Source of the DNA: Kiritimatiellia bacterium | GTDB lineage: Bacteria > Verrucomicrobiota > Kiritimatiellia > RFP12 > UBA1067 | Direction of reading: 5' to 3' | Assembly (NCBI GenBank): GCA_017525225.1 | Contig: JAFXTB010000144.1 | Span: 1-44,829 of the forward strand | Length of the DNA: 44,829 nucleotides | In this document: one piece after another, positions 7,369 to 16,400 of the stretch | Layout: every line of letters starts with the position of its first letter | Position numbering within the stretch: position 1 is the first letter of the stretch | Made by a program: the position numbers and the translations under genes | The notes under the pieces: model-generated | What the model saw: only the letters and a program-made list of their open reading frames with translations | Databases searched by the model: none | Told to the model about the DNA's origin: nothing

Positions 7369-9105
7369 TCAGCCCTCCGTCACGGTCTGGTCGTAGACCT
7401 CGCGCAGCGAGTTGATGGCGCGTTCGAGTTTGACTCGGTAGAGCGCCACCTCGTCGATCTTTGCGCGGAAGCGGTCAGCAATCTTCTTCTGCTCCGCCAG
7501 TGGCGGCAGAGGGATCTTGATCTCCTTAAGGCGTCCCAGCGAAATGGACGGCATCACTGACGCGAGGCAGAACCGCTGAAGGAGCGCCATTCCGCGTTCG
7601 CTCTCGAAAAATGCCTGCAGATAATATGGATCGGCCTTCGCCTTGTCAACTTCAATGATGAAAAGACTGCCATTTCCGAGGAGCGTCTTTCCCGGCGCGA
7701 CCTTGGCAACGGCGACCTTGAAGGGTCGTCCCATCTTCGAGACGATCAAGTCACCGTCCTTAATGCAGTACGGCAGGAACTTGCGCTCGATGTCCTTAAG
7801 GTACGGCAACTCAGCATCGATCATGCCGTTTTGAATGTTACTCAACATCAGATACTGGAAGTTCGTAGGAACACTCGATTCGAGACGGTCCAACTCCGTT
7901 GCGGTGATCGTCGCGCCCCGCGTCACCGACTTCATGACATTCCCAAACTCGACCGCATTGGGCATATCCGTCTCGGTAGAATCGCCACCCGTGTAGAAAA
8001 GCGGATTCAAGATGCTCTCACGGGCGATCAGCTCCTCGACAGAGAAGGCCGGACAGGGCGTCGGCATTTCGTCATGCACCGTCATGAGGATGTCGCGGAT
8101 GTTCTCATCGGAGAGCTCGTTTGTCCGACGTCCCACGATGCACATTTTCGTTGCATCGAGGAGTTTCACGCTCGAGTTGTCCTTCTTGCTCAATACCACG
8201 AGGGTCGTCGGAATTGCCGTACTTTGGTAGATCTTGGACGGCAGCGACACGACGGCTTCGACAAAATGACGCTCCAGAAGGAACTTGCGGATATCCGCGT
8301 CAGGCTGATTCCAGACGGCGCTATTCGTCATGATGATGACAGCCCGCCCTCCTTCCTGCAGCGAATAGAGCGCCCGAAGCGCAAAGAGCCAGTCGCTTGA
8401 AATGCTGTTCTTCATTTGCGGAAGAGAAACCGGCAGACGGGATAAAAACGCCTCGACAGGTGCGTTTCCCTTTAAACGCAGTCCCCATGGCGGATGACAG
8501 AAAATCTTCGTATAAGACGCCTTGTCTTCGCAAAGGGCAAAAACGTCGCCGCCATGAACATTCATCTTGTTGCCGAGATCAATCAGATAGGCGCGAATCC
8601 GAGCTATGGTCAATGCCTCTGGATTCAGTTCGATTGCATCGATCGACTTGACCTCTGGGACTTCCAGCCCGACTGCAGTGGAAAACAGACCAGTACCGCA
8701 GCACAACTCCGCGAACGCATCATCCTTCTTGACATTCAGCAGACCGCGAACGAGCATCGCTACCGAAGCTGGCGTAGGAACGCCAAACCGACCTTCGGTT
8801 TCACTTTCGTATGTCGGGTCGAAGATGAACGCATCAAGTGCCTCAGGTGAAAATGCCGTGATGTACCGCCGCCATCCGTCGCTCGTTCGGCGAAGGATCT
8901 TTTCGACAGCTTCCGCCAACGCCTCTGGCACGCCGCCCTCGCAGAGAACTTTAACGACATCCTTGAGTTCGACATCGACCCGACCGACCTTTCTTGCCAT
9001 TAGCATGACAAATGCAGCGCAGACGGCTCTTGAATAGTCCACGAACACTTCCTTTTTCAGAAGTGCTTCAGCAATATGCTTCACCTCAATCTCGAGTTCT
9101 GACAC
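7369..9105 (-). CDS. N6-DNA methyltransferase fused to an HsdS-like specificity domain
   Basis: A 578-aa single-chain methyltransferase-specificity protein. The GTG start at 9105 has AAGGAG 8 nt upstream. Residues about 1-90 form a helical domain. The SAM-binding motif is AELCCGTG (132-139). The catalytic motif IV reads HPPW (204-207) instead of the usual NPPY/F. From about residue 385 the chain is HsdS-like: one target-recognition domain, then PLPPLAEQKKIADRF and a closing helix. It is the first gene of the operon and differs from the HsdM (4789-6816) and HsdS (2181-3518) further down. The locus therefore encodes two methyltransferase and three recognition modules. Whether the HPPW variant is active cannot be told from sequence. 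Confidence 0.88.
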   Translation of the reverse strand: MSELEIEVKHIAEALLKKEVFVDYSRAVCAAFVMLMARKVGRVDVELKDVVKVLCEGGVPEALAEAVEKILRRTSDGWRRYITAFSPEALDAFIFDPTYESETEGRFGVPTPASVAMLVRGLLNVKKDDAFAELCCGTGLFSTAVGLEVPEVKSIDAIELNPEALTIARIRAYLIDLGNKMNVHGGDVFALCEDKASYTKIFCHPPWGLRLKGNAPVEAFLSRLPVSLPQMKNSISSDWLFALRALYSLQEGGRAVIIMTNSAVWNQPDADIRKFLLERHFVEAVVSLPSKIYQSTAIPTTLVVLSKKDNSSVKLLDATKMCIVGRRTNELSDENIRDILMTVHDEMPTPCPAFSVEELIARESILNPLFYTGGDSTETDMPNAVEFGNVMKSVTRGATITATELDRLESSVPTNFQYLMLSNIQNGMIDAELPYLKDIERKFLPYCIKDGDLIVSKMGRPFKVAVAKVAPGKTLLGNGSLFIIEVDKAKADPYYLQAFFESERGMALLQRFCLASVMPSISLGRLKEIKIPLPPLAEQKKIADRFRAKIDEVALYRVKLERAINSLREVYDQTVTEG

Positions 9106-9139
9106 GATGATTTCTCCTTGTATGTTGAAAACGCCGTGT

Positions 9140-9169
9140 ATTATACCATAACCATTAACCCTCTGTCAA
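9140..9169 (-). promoter_or_regulatory. Promoter of the restriction operon
   Basis: Reading the minus strand, TTGACA (9164-9169) and TATAAT (9140-9145) are separated by 18 bp. Both boxes match the sigma-70-type consensus exactly. The expected start near 9133 leaves a leader of about 28 nt that contains AAGGAG before the GTG at 9105. All seven genes downstream are packed with short or overlapping junctions, so this is probably the promoter for the whole operon. Confidence 0.85.
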
Positions 9170-9245
9170 GGTGGCTTAATATCTTTTATTGAGGTTGTTC
9201 ATAACCACGAAAGATGCACATTGTATCTTTCGCGTTTTGGTTGAC

Positions 9246-9350
9246 CCAGAACTGGCCTAGAAATGGCCCAAAGGCGGACTTGAGACCACTGGGAATCAAA
9301 CAATCGGCCCTAAACTGGCCCAGAAACATACAAAACTGGCCCAGAAATCA
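9246..9350. repeat. Short CTGGCCCAG-type repeats upstream of the restriction operon
   Basis: The 15-mer AAACTGGCCCAGAAA occurs twice, near 9312 and 9333, with 21-bp spacing. Degenerate relatives occur at 9246-9275 (CCAGAACTGGCCTAGAAA and ATGGCCCAAA). The core is an imperfect palindrome (CTGG/CCAG). They lie 80-180 bp upstream of the -35 box. They could be binding sites or the remains of a small repeat element. Confidence 0.5.
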
Positions 9351-9405
9351 TTCGTAATCTCTCGGCATCGACTCGACAGGACTCATTACACTTGCGGCCT
9401 ATTCT

Positions 9406-9497
9406 GGTTTGATGTTTGGTTGGTTAGGTGGTGGTTAGTTTGAGGTTGGTAGGTAGTTGGTAGGTAGTTGGTTGGTGGTTGGTGGTTGGTTGATTTG
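9406..9497. repeat. G/T-rich low-complexity tract
   Basis: For about 90 bases the plus strand is almost free of C and made of GGTTGG, GGTAGGTAGTTGG and GGTGGTTGGTGG units. Many closely spaced GG runs could support two-layer G-quadruplexes. The stretch 9170-9728 contains no convincing gene; its open frames have no family features. The tract separates the less GC-rich restriction operon from the GC-rich rest of the window. Confidence 0.6.
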
Positions 9498-9728
9498 GCG
9501 AGTCTGTTTTTGTCCTGTGTTGATCCTTGCGCCATGCGGCGGTTGCGCGTTTTTCAAAGTCGGCTCAACGTTCCGACTATCTACTGACTTGCAAATGGCT
9601 TGCGACTGGCGGCAGATCGCTAGGCGGCGATGCGAGCGAAACGGCCCCTGCCGCGCGGAACGAAAGGTGCGGAGTCACGCGCACATTCGGAGTCGCGCAG
9701 GAGATGGATGAGGACCTTCGCGGGGAGG

Positions 9729-10619
9729 CTATCGCCACATCCTGCGCATCAGTTCGAGGCCGGCGCGAAGATCCTCCGCCTTCACATCCGGGTGGGGCTC
9801 CACCACATGCAGCACGCCGTCGCGGGCGGCCAGGGGCTTGAGCGCCGCGAAATCCACCTTGCCCTTGCCAGGCGCGAAGTGGTCGTCATGGACATCCTCG
9901 ACGTCGTTCAGATGCATCCCGCGGATCCACCCGGCGAGACGCGTGGAGGCATCGGCCATCGCGACATCCCACTTGCGGCATTCGCGTACACGGGCGTGCC
10001 CCGTGTCGAACCAGAGGGCTATGGGCGCGCCGGCCAGCTCCTTCATGAGCGTCTCCGCCTCATCCGTCGAGGGGAAGCCCTCGAAGCGCGGCAGGTTCTC
10101 CAGCGCGAAGACGAGGCCATGCTTCTCGAGGCCCGGGACGAGCTTCTCGAACTCCTTCTTGAAGATGTCCATCGTGATGCGCCCGCGCTTCGCGCGCCTG
10201 CGCCGGTCGGCCGCGGTTGGTTCGCATACGCGCCTGGTGCCATGCAGGAAATAGTCCCATCTCGACTGCGCGTTTACATATCCAGCGTGGAACACAACGA
10301 CCTTTGCGCCCACCTCGGCCGCGCAGGCGAACGTGCGCGCGAGGCAGATGCGCGCCATTGCCCGCAGGTCCTCGTGCGGGTCGGCAAGCTGGTATATCTC
10401 CGGATGGCCGGAAGGTGCGCCGATCGGCACGGGGCAGTAGGCATGCACGGAGTCTACGGGAATCCTGTCGAGCCGGGTCTTGATTCCGGCGATCTGCTCG
10501 GGCGGCGTGGCATAGCCGAGCTCCAACGCGTCGAAGCCGAGGACGATCGCCTCGTCGGCGACGGCGGCACCGTCTTCGTGGCGCAGGTTGTTCCAGTTTG
10601 TCGAAAGCGCGAATCGCAT
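9729..10619 (-). CDS. Sugar phosphate isomerase/epimerase (xylose isomerase-like TIM barrel)
   Basis: 296 aa from the ATG at 10619 (MRFALSTNWNNLR). The open frame extends further upstream, but that part crosses the promoter and the neighbouring gene. Barrel strands with likely metal ligands are visible: VVFHAGY (H), FALENLPR (E), LWFDTGHAR (D, H), GMHLNDVEDVHDDHF and HVVEPHPD. This is the AP-endonuclease-2/xylose isomerase-like superfamily; the substrate cannot be read from sequence. It appears cytoplasmic, with no signal peptide. It is divergent from the esterase-like gene, with 61 bp between starts and a -10 box 7 nt before the ATG. Confidence 0.82.
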   Translation of the reverse strand: MRFALSTNWNNLRHEDGAAVADEAIVLGFDALELGYATPPEQIAGIKTRLDRIPVDSVHAYCPVPIGAPSGHPEIYQLADPHEDLRAMARICLARTFACAAEVGAKVVVFHAGYVNAQSRWDYFLHGTRRVCEPTAADRRRRAKRGRITMDIFKKEFEKLVPGLEKHGLVFALENLPRFEGFPSTDEAETLMKELAGAPIALWFDTGHARVRECRKWDVAMADASTRLAGWIRGMHLNDVEDVHDDHFAPGKGKVDFAALKPLAARDGVLHVVEPHPDVKAEDLRAGLELMRRMWR

Positions 10620-10626
10620 GCTGCGC

Positions 10627-10632
10627 ATTATA
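10627..10632 (-). promoter_or_regulatory. Extended -10 box of the isomerase gene, probably leaderless
   Basis: On the minus strand TGATATAAT (TGn plus a perfect TATAAT at 10627-10632) lies 7 nt before the ATG at 10619. Transcription would start at or next to the start codon. No good -35 box is present, which fits an extended -10 promoter. It overlaps the divergent promoter at 10646-10674. Confidence 0.65.
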
Positions 10633-10645
10633 TCATACCCCGCGT

Positions 10646-10674
10646 TTGACAGACACATGTTTTTTTGGGATAAT
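10646..10674 (+). promoter_or_regulatory. Promoter of the esterase-like gene, probably leaderless
   Basis: TTGACA (10646-10651), a 17-bp spacer and GATAAT (10669-10674). Only 6 nt separate the -10 box from the ATG at 10681, so the predicted transcript starts at the start codon and has no room for a Shine-Dalgarno sequence. Confidence 0.75.
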
Positions 10675-10680
10675 GTCGCC

Positions 10681-12636
10681 ATGCAGAAAAAATACATTCT
10701 GGCGATGGCGTGTGCCGTCAGCCTTGTCTCTCTGGCGGCGGACAACTCCTCGGCGCTCGACAAGGCGCTGTCCGGCAAGGTACTGTCCAAATGGGCCAGG
10801 ACATCCTACCGCATCATGCAGCATGAGGTCAACGTGGCCGACCAGGCGGCGGATGCGGCGTGGCTCGCGATAGAGACCCCGGCGCAGCTCCGCGCCCACC
10901 AGCGCGCCCTGCACGACGGCATGGTCGCGGGCGTGGGCGGATTCCCGGCGCGCACGCCCCTCAACGCCCAGGTGACGCGCAAGCATGCCAAGGACGGCTA
11001 TACCATCGAGGAGGTGCTTTTCGAGACGTATCCCGGCGTGCATGTGACGGCGCTCCTGTTCCTGCCGGACCCCTCCAGGTTCCAGGCGCCCTATCCGGGC
11101 GTGATAGTTACATGCGGGCACTCTGCCAACGGCAAGGCGTATGCCGGATACCAGCGCACGTCGCTGCTGCTCGCCAAAGCCGGCATCGCGGCGCTCATCT
11201 ACGATCCCTTTGACCAGGGCGAGCGGATCCAGAAGAAGGGGCTTTCCAACTGCAACGGGCACAACACCATAGGCGTGAACGCCACGCTGCTTGGCTGGAG
11301 CATGGCCCGCATCCGCATCTGGGACGGCATGCGCGCGATCGACTATCTACAGAGCCGTCCTGAGGTTGACCCCGAGCGCATCGGCGTGTGCGGGCAGTCC
11401 GGCGGCGGCACGATGACGTCCCTCATCATGGCGATCGAGCCGCGCATCCGCTGCGCGGCGCCTAGCTGCTACCTCTCCACGCTGCGGGACGTGTATCTCG
11501 AGTGCGGCCCGCAGGACGCCGAGCAGAACATCTATGGACAGCTCTCGTTCGGGTTGAACCACCTTGGATACGTGTTGCTGCAGGCGCCGATGCCGGTACT
11601 GATGCACTTCAAGACGGACGATTTCTTCCCGTTCCAGGGCGCGCTGCAGACATCGGCGCACGCCAAGGCCCTCGCCGGGCGATTCGGCTGGGCGGACCGC
11701 TTCAACCACGTATATGGCGTGGGACCGCACGGCTGGAGCGAGGGCAACCGCAATTCGACCGTGGCCTGGATGCGCCAGTGGCTGCGCGGCGAGAAGGGCG
11801 CGTGGGACGCCTCCGGCGATAGCTACCGCGTGCGCGACATCGGCTTCAAGCTCTCGGACGTGGACTGTGGTATCCCCGAGAAGGAGGTCGCCGTTGCTCC
11901 GGAGGGGTCCGTGCTGAACATCCCTGGCGAACGGACGATATACGACCTGTTCCGCGACGAACTGGAGAAGGTCGGCGGCAACGTGCCGAAGAAGGCGTCG
12001 CCGGCCACGGTGTCCAGATGCGCCGGCATCCGCACGCCGGACGATACAGCGCTGGTGGCTACGGTCGTCTCCTGCGAGAACGTGCCTGGCGGCATCGTGG
12101 AGAGGCGCGTGTTCACGCACCCCAACGGACTTTCCCTGCCGGCGGTGATGCTCTCGCCCGCGGAGCCGAAGGGTCCGCCCGCTCTGCTTGTGGCGGATGC
12201 CGGGAAGGATGTGCATGCCGCACGGGCGAAGGAGCTCTTCGCCGCCGGCGTGCCGACGCTCCTCTTGGACGTGATGGGCACCGGCGAGATAGCCGAGTCT
12301 CCACACCGCTTCTACGGGGCCAAGAATCCCGACGAGGAGGTGGCGGTGATGCTCTACACGCTCGGACGTTCGCTGGTGGGCGAGCGTGCGGGGGAGATCG
12401 TGGCGGTGGCGGACTGGCTCTCGCGGCGCTACTCCGGGAAGGTGGACATGGTCTCCGACGGGCGCGTGTGCGTGGCCGCGCACCATGCGCGCGGGGCGAG
12501 GCCCGACCTCTTCGGCGACATCGTGGACGCCAACGCCCCGCTGGCGTGGCGCGAGGTCATCGCCCAGGGCGCGCGCTATCCGTTCGCGTGCGTGGTGTTT
12601 GGCGCGTTGCGCGAATACGACTGGACTGACCTGTAG
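10681..12636 (+). CDS. Secreted alpha/beta hydrolase, acetylxylan esterase-like
   Basis: 651 aa with a signal peptide (MQKKYILAMACAVSLVSLAA). The first alpha/beta-hydrolase domain has its nucleophile elbow GQSGGG with Ser240, preceded by VIVTCGHSANGK and YDPFDQGER. These features are typical of the acetyl xylan esterase/peptidase S9-like group. HFKTDDFFPF and GPHGWSEGNR probably supply the acid and histidine. A second, hydrolase-like half (about 480-651) lacks an obvious nucleophile motif and may be structural. It would deacetylate plant polysaccharides or their fragments outside the cytoplasm; the substrate is inferred. The start is set by the promoter geometry and the signal peptide. The next gene follows after 32 bp. 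Confidence 0.8.
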   Translation: MQKKYILAMACAVSLVSLAADNSSALDKALSGKVLSKWARTSYRIMQHEVNVADQAADAAWLAIETPAQLRAHQRALHDGMVAGVGGFPARTPLNAQVTRKHAKDGYTIEEVLFETYPGVHVTALLFLPDPSRFQAPYPGVIVTCGHSANGKAYAGYQRTSLLLAKAGIAALIYDPFDQGERIQKKGLSNCNGHNTIGVNATLLGWSMARIRIWDGMRAIDYLQSRPEVDPERIGVCGQSGGGTMTSLIMAIEPRIRCAAPSCYLSTLRDVYLECGPQDAEQNIYGQLSFGLNHLGYVLLQAPMPVLMHFKTDDFFPFQGALQTSAHAKALAGRFGWADRFNHVYGVGPHGWSEGNRNSTVAWMRQWLRGEKGAWDASGDSYRVRDIGFKLSDVDCGIPEKEVAVAPEGSVLNIPGERTIYDLFRDELEKVGGNVPKKASPATVSRCAGIRTPDDTALVATVVSCENVPGGIVERRVFTHPNGLSLPAVMLSPAEPKGPPALLVADAGKDVHAARAKELFAAGVPTLLLDVMGTGEIAESPHRFYGAKNPDEEVAVMLYTLGRSLVGERAGEIVAVADWLSRRYSGKVDMVSDGRVCVAAHHARGARPDLFGDIVDANAPLAWREVIAQGARYPFACVVFGALREYDWTDL

Positions 12637-12668
12637 GGCCGGCAGGCGGCTGAAGGAGGTGCCTAGGG

Positions 12669-13436
12669 ATGTTCCCGCGTAGGATACATGTCTGCGAGGC
12701 GTTCGGGATACCGATCTACCTGGATTTCTCGTTCATCCTGCTGCTCGTCATCTTCATGATGGATTTCGGGTCGTTCACATACGGCCTCAGCATGGCGCTC
12801 GCGCTGGCGGTGTCCGTGACGTTCCACGAGCTGGGCCACGCGCTCACGGCGCGTGGATTCGGATATCGCACCCGCGACATCACGCTCTCACTTCTGGGCG
12901 GCTGCGCCTCGCTCACGGCCCTGCCCCGCAAGGCGTGGCAGGAGCTCCTGACCGCGGCCGCGGGGCCGGCGGTCAGCTTCACCATCTCCGGTCTGTGCTG
13001 GGCGGCGCTCTCGTTCGTGGCGAAATATGGGGATTCCAGCCAGTGGCTCGCGATCGTGCTGGTGTATTCGATGTACATGAACCTGATGCTTGGCGCGTTC
13101 AACCTGCTGCCGGGCTTCCCGATGGACGGCGGACGCATCTTCCGCAGCCTTGCGCGGATATTCACCACCAGGGCGAAGGCGACCTTCGTGGCGATGTGGG
13201 TGGGGCGCGTGTTCGCCGTGCTGCTGGGGCTGCGTGGCCTGCACTCGATGTTCGCAGGCGGCAGCTGGGGCTTCATCTCGATCCTCATCGCCTGGATGAT
13301 CTGGCGCGAGGGATGGCGCGAATACCAGATGGCGCTGGCGGAGGAGGCATGGGGCGGACGCTGGGACTATTCCGCGCGCGTGTCGCCTCCGCCATACGGC
13401 GGGGATGGCGACGAGACGGAGGTCAGGAGACGCTGA
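12669..13436 (+). CDS. Site-2 protease family zinc metalloprotease (M50)
   Basis: A 255-aa integral membrane protein. The zinc site HELGH is at residues 53-57 inside a membrane helix, and the second S2P motif NLLPGFPMDGG is near residues 143-153. These are the two hallmarks of intramembrane metalloproteases. Further hydrophobic segments lie at about 20-50, 95-115, 125-145 and 175-210. There is no PDZ or CBS domain, so it belongs to the short S2P type. The substrate is unknown. The ATG has AAGGAGG 9 nt upstream. The gene is 6 bp from the next start and probably co-transcribed. Confidence 0.88.
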   Translation: MFPRRIHVCEAFGIPIYLDFSFILLLVIFMMDFGSFTYGLSMALALAVSVTFHELGHALTARGFGYRTRDITLSLLGGCASLTALPRKAWQELLTAAAGPAVSFTISGLCWAALSFVAKYGDSSQWLAIVLVYSMYMNLMLGAFNLLPGFPMDGGRIFRSLARIFTTRAKATFVAMWVGRVFAVLLGLRGLHSMFAGGSWGFISILIAWMIWREGWREYQMALAEEAWGGRWDYSARVSPPPYGGDGDETEVRRR

Positions 13437-13442
13437 GGCGCG

Positions 13443-16400
13443 ATGGACATGCGACAGATCCCACATTGCGAAGACTTCCTGCTGAGATGGAAGGGCGACG
13501 TACTTTCGGTGACGCTCTCGCTTGACGCGCCGCGCCGCGGACGCGCCGCGTTGCGCACCAACCTCGGAGGGGCGTCCATACGCCGCCGTGAGATCATAGA
13601 GGAGACCGAGCAGGGCGTGACGCCTCTCGCCCGGGCCTGGAGGGACGTGCCCATGCGCGAGACGTCCCCGGGCGAGTTCCGCTGCGATGTGTCGCTGGAC
13701 GAGGTGGGCGTGTTTTCGGGCAAGGCCTGCTTCTTCCCCGAAGGCTCGGATGTGCCGGAATGGCCGGCAGGTTCCAACTTCCACGTGAAGGTGGAGCCGG
13801 CGCATGCGCGCGAGGGCAACTCCATCTACACCGTGTTCGTGCGCCAGTTCGGATCTTTCCGCGAGGTGGTGCGCCGCCTCGACCACATAATGGGCCGGAT
13901 GGGCTTCAGGATCGTGCAGACGCTTCCCCCGTTCCCCGTGCCCGCCACGTACGCGGTGATGGGCGAATACGGCTGCCCGTTCGCCGCCACGGACTTCTTC
14001 TCGGTCGATCCCGCGATGGCGGAGTTCGACCGCGCCACCACGCCGCTCGACCAGTTCCGCGAACTGATAGACGCCGTGCACGCGAGAGGCGGCCGCCTAT
14101 TCATCGACCTGCCCGCGAACCACACCGGATGGGGATCCGTCCTGCAGACCCACCACCCCGAATGGTTCCGGCGCAACGGCGATGGCTCGTTCGCCTCGCC
14201 CGGGGCATGGGGAGTAGTGTGGGAGGACCTGGTGGAGCTGGACTACTCCCACGCCGGTCTGCGCGCGTACATGGCCGACGTGTTCCTCTTCTGGTGCAGG
14301 CAGGGTGTGGACGGGTTCCGCTGCGATGCGGGCTACATGATTCCCGAGGGCACCTGGACGTACATCGTGGCCCGCGTGCGCGAGGAGTTCCCCGACACCA
14401 TCTTCATGCTGGAGGGGTTAGGCGGCAAGATAGAGGTCACGAACGCCCTCCTGACGCGTGCCGGGCTGGACTGGGCCTATTCGGAGATCTTCCAGACCTA
14501 CGACCGCGGACAGTTCGAGTGGTATCTGCCGGATGCCATCGCTCGCGCCGAAAGATGCGGCACGCTCGTGCATTTCGCCGAGACGCACGACAACGACCGT
14601 CTTGCCAAGGGCGGCGAGACCTACGCCCGCCTTCGTGTGGCGCTGGCCGCGCTGCTGTCGCACCAGGGGGCTTGGGGCATGGCGAACGGCGTGGAGTGGT
14701 TCGCCACCGAGAAGATAGACGTCCATGGCAGGAACGACCTGTCGTGGGGCAATCCCTCCAACATGGTCGATTTCATCGGCCACCTCAATGCCATCCTGCG
14801 CGAGCACCCCGATTTCACGGGTGCGCCGCACATCGAGATGATCCAGCGCGGAGAGGGCAACTTCCTGGCGGCGAGGCGCGGCGGCACGCTGGTGCTCGCC
14901 AATCTCGATTGCAAGAACGGCGTGACGGCGCACTGGGACACGTCGCGCTACGGCGGCGGCGCGGCGCATGACGTGCTGGAGGGCGGCGAGGTCGATCTCT
15001 GCGGAGAGTACCATCTGGCACCGGGCGAGGTGCGCTGCTTCAGCCGTACCATGCCCCCGGCCGCGTCCACGCCTCCGTCGCCGCCGGAGCGCGCCGACGC
15101 CATAGTCTGGCACTGGCCGGAGGATGCCCGGCGCACGGTATGCGTGCCCGACGGCATGCGCCTGGACTTCGAATCCCCATGCGCGTACCGGGCGAGGCTC
15201 TTCGATGGATCTCGCACCTGGCCGGAGCTGCCGCCCTACGAGGGGGATGGCACGCGTGCCCGCGAGGTCAAGCTTGAGTTCACGGCGTTCTCGCCAGAGG
15301 GTACGGTGCGCACGGTCTCGCCGGTGCTGGTGCTGCCGCCTGCCCGCCAGGCGCGCGTCAAGCTGTTCCATTCCGGCGCTGACATCCGCCGCGATCCGGC
15401 TCTCGAGACGATACTTTCCAACGGTGCAGGCGCTTCGGCGCGCGTCAAGCTGGCCTGGGGCGAGGTGCGTTCGCAGTACGACGCGCTCTTCGCCGCCAAT
15501 CCCAATCCCGACGTTCCGAACGACCGGCTCACGCTTTGGACGCGGTGCCGCGCCTGGCTTCTGCACGAGGGTTATTCGCGCGAACTCAGCAAGGACTGTC
15601 TCTCGGGATTCCGTGCCGACCCGTCCGGTCGCTGCGCGACATGGTTCTTCCGCGTGCCATGCGGCATGGGCCGCGAGGCCGCGTTCACGTTCCAGCTGTC
15701 GCTCGCCGAAGGCTGCAATGCCGCGACGCTCAGGATGTCGCGCACGGTGGCGGGTGCGCGCGAGGCGGGTGTGCCTGTGCGGCTGGTGCTGCGTCCAGAC
15801 ATCGAATGGCGGTCGTTCCACGCTACGACGAAGGCCCAGGGCCCGGTGGAAGGCGCCTTCGGCGCGCCAGGGGCGCTGAGATCGTCGGAGAAAGGATTCA
15901 CCTTCAGCCCGTACAGCGATCCAAGGCCGCTTCGCTTCAGGGTGGACGGTGGTGAATTCCACGAGGAGCCGCAATGGTCGTACATGGTGGACCATTCAGA
16001 GGAGGCGGAGCGCGGACAGGATCCCTGCGGCGACCTGTATTCTCCGGGCTGGGTCGCATGCGACTTCTCCGCGCCTGGCGCGGAGGCGGCGCTCGCCGCG
16101 GCCTACGGGGAATTCCCGTCAGCCGAGGTGATGCCGTCCTGGCCGAAGGCCGAAGCCGCGACGGCGCCCATCGAGGACGCTCTTCGCCGGGCGATGACGC
16201 TCTACATGGTCAGACGCGACGACGTCAAGACCGTGATTGCCGGATATCCGTGGTTCCTAGACTGGGGCCGCGACACGTTCATCTTCCTGCGCGGCGCGAT
16301 CGCCGCGGGATTCCTCCGCGAGGCGCGCGACATCGTGGTTGCCTTCGCCAGATTCGAGGAGCGCGGCACCCTGCCCAACATCATACACGGTGGAAGGGCT

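Noticed and set aside
9457-9841. Plus-strand open frames of 84 and 104 codons upstream of the isomerase gene
   Set aside because: Composition follows the G/T-rich tract and the antisense of the isomerase gene; no ribosome-binding site, no family features.
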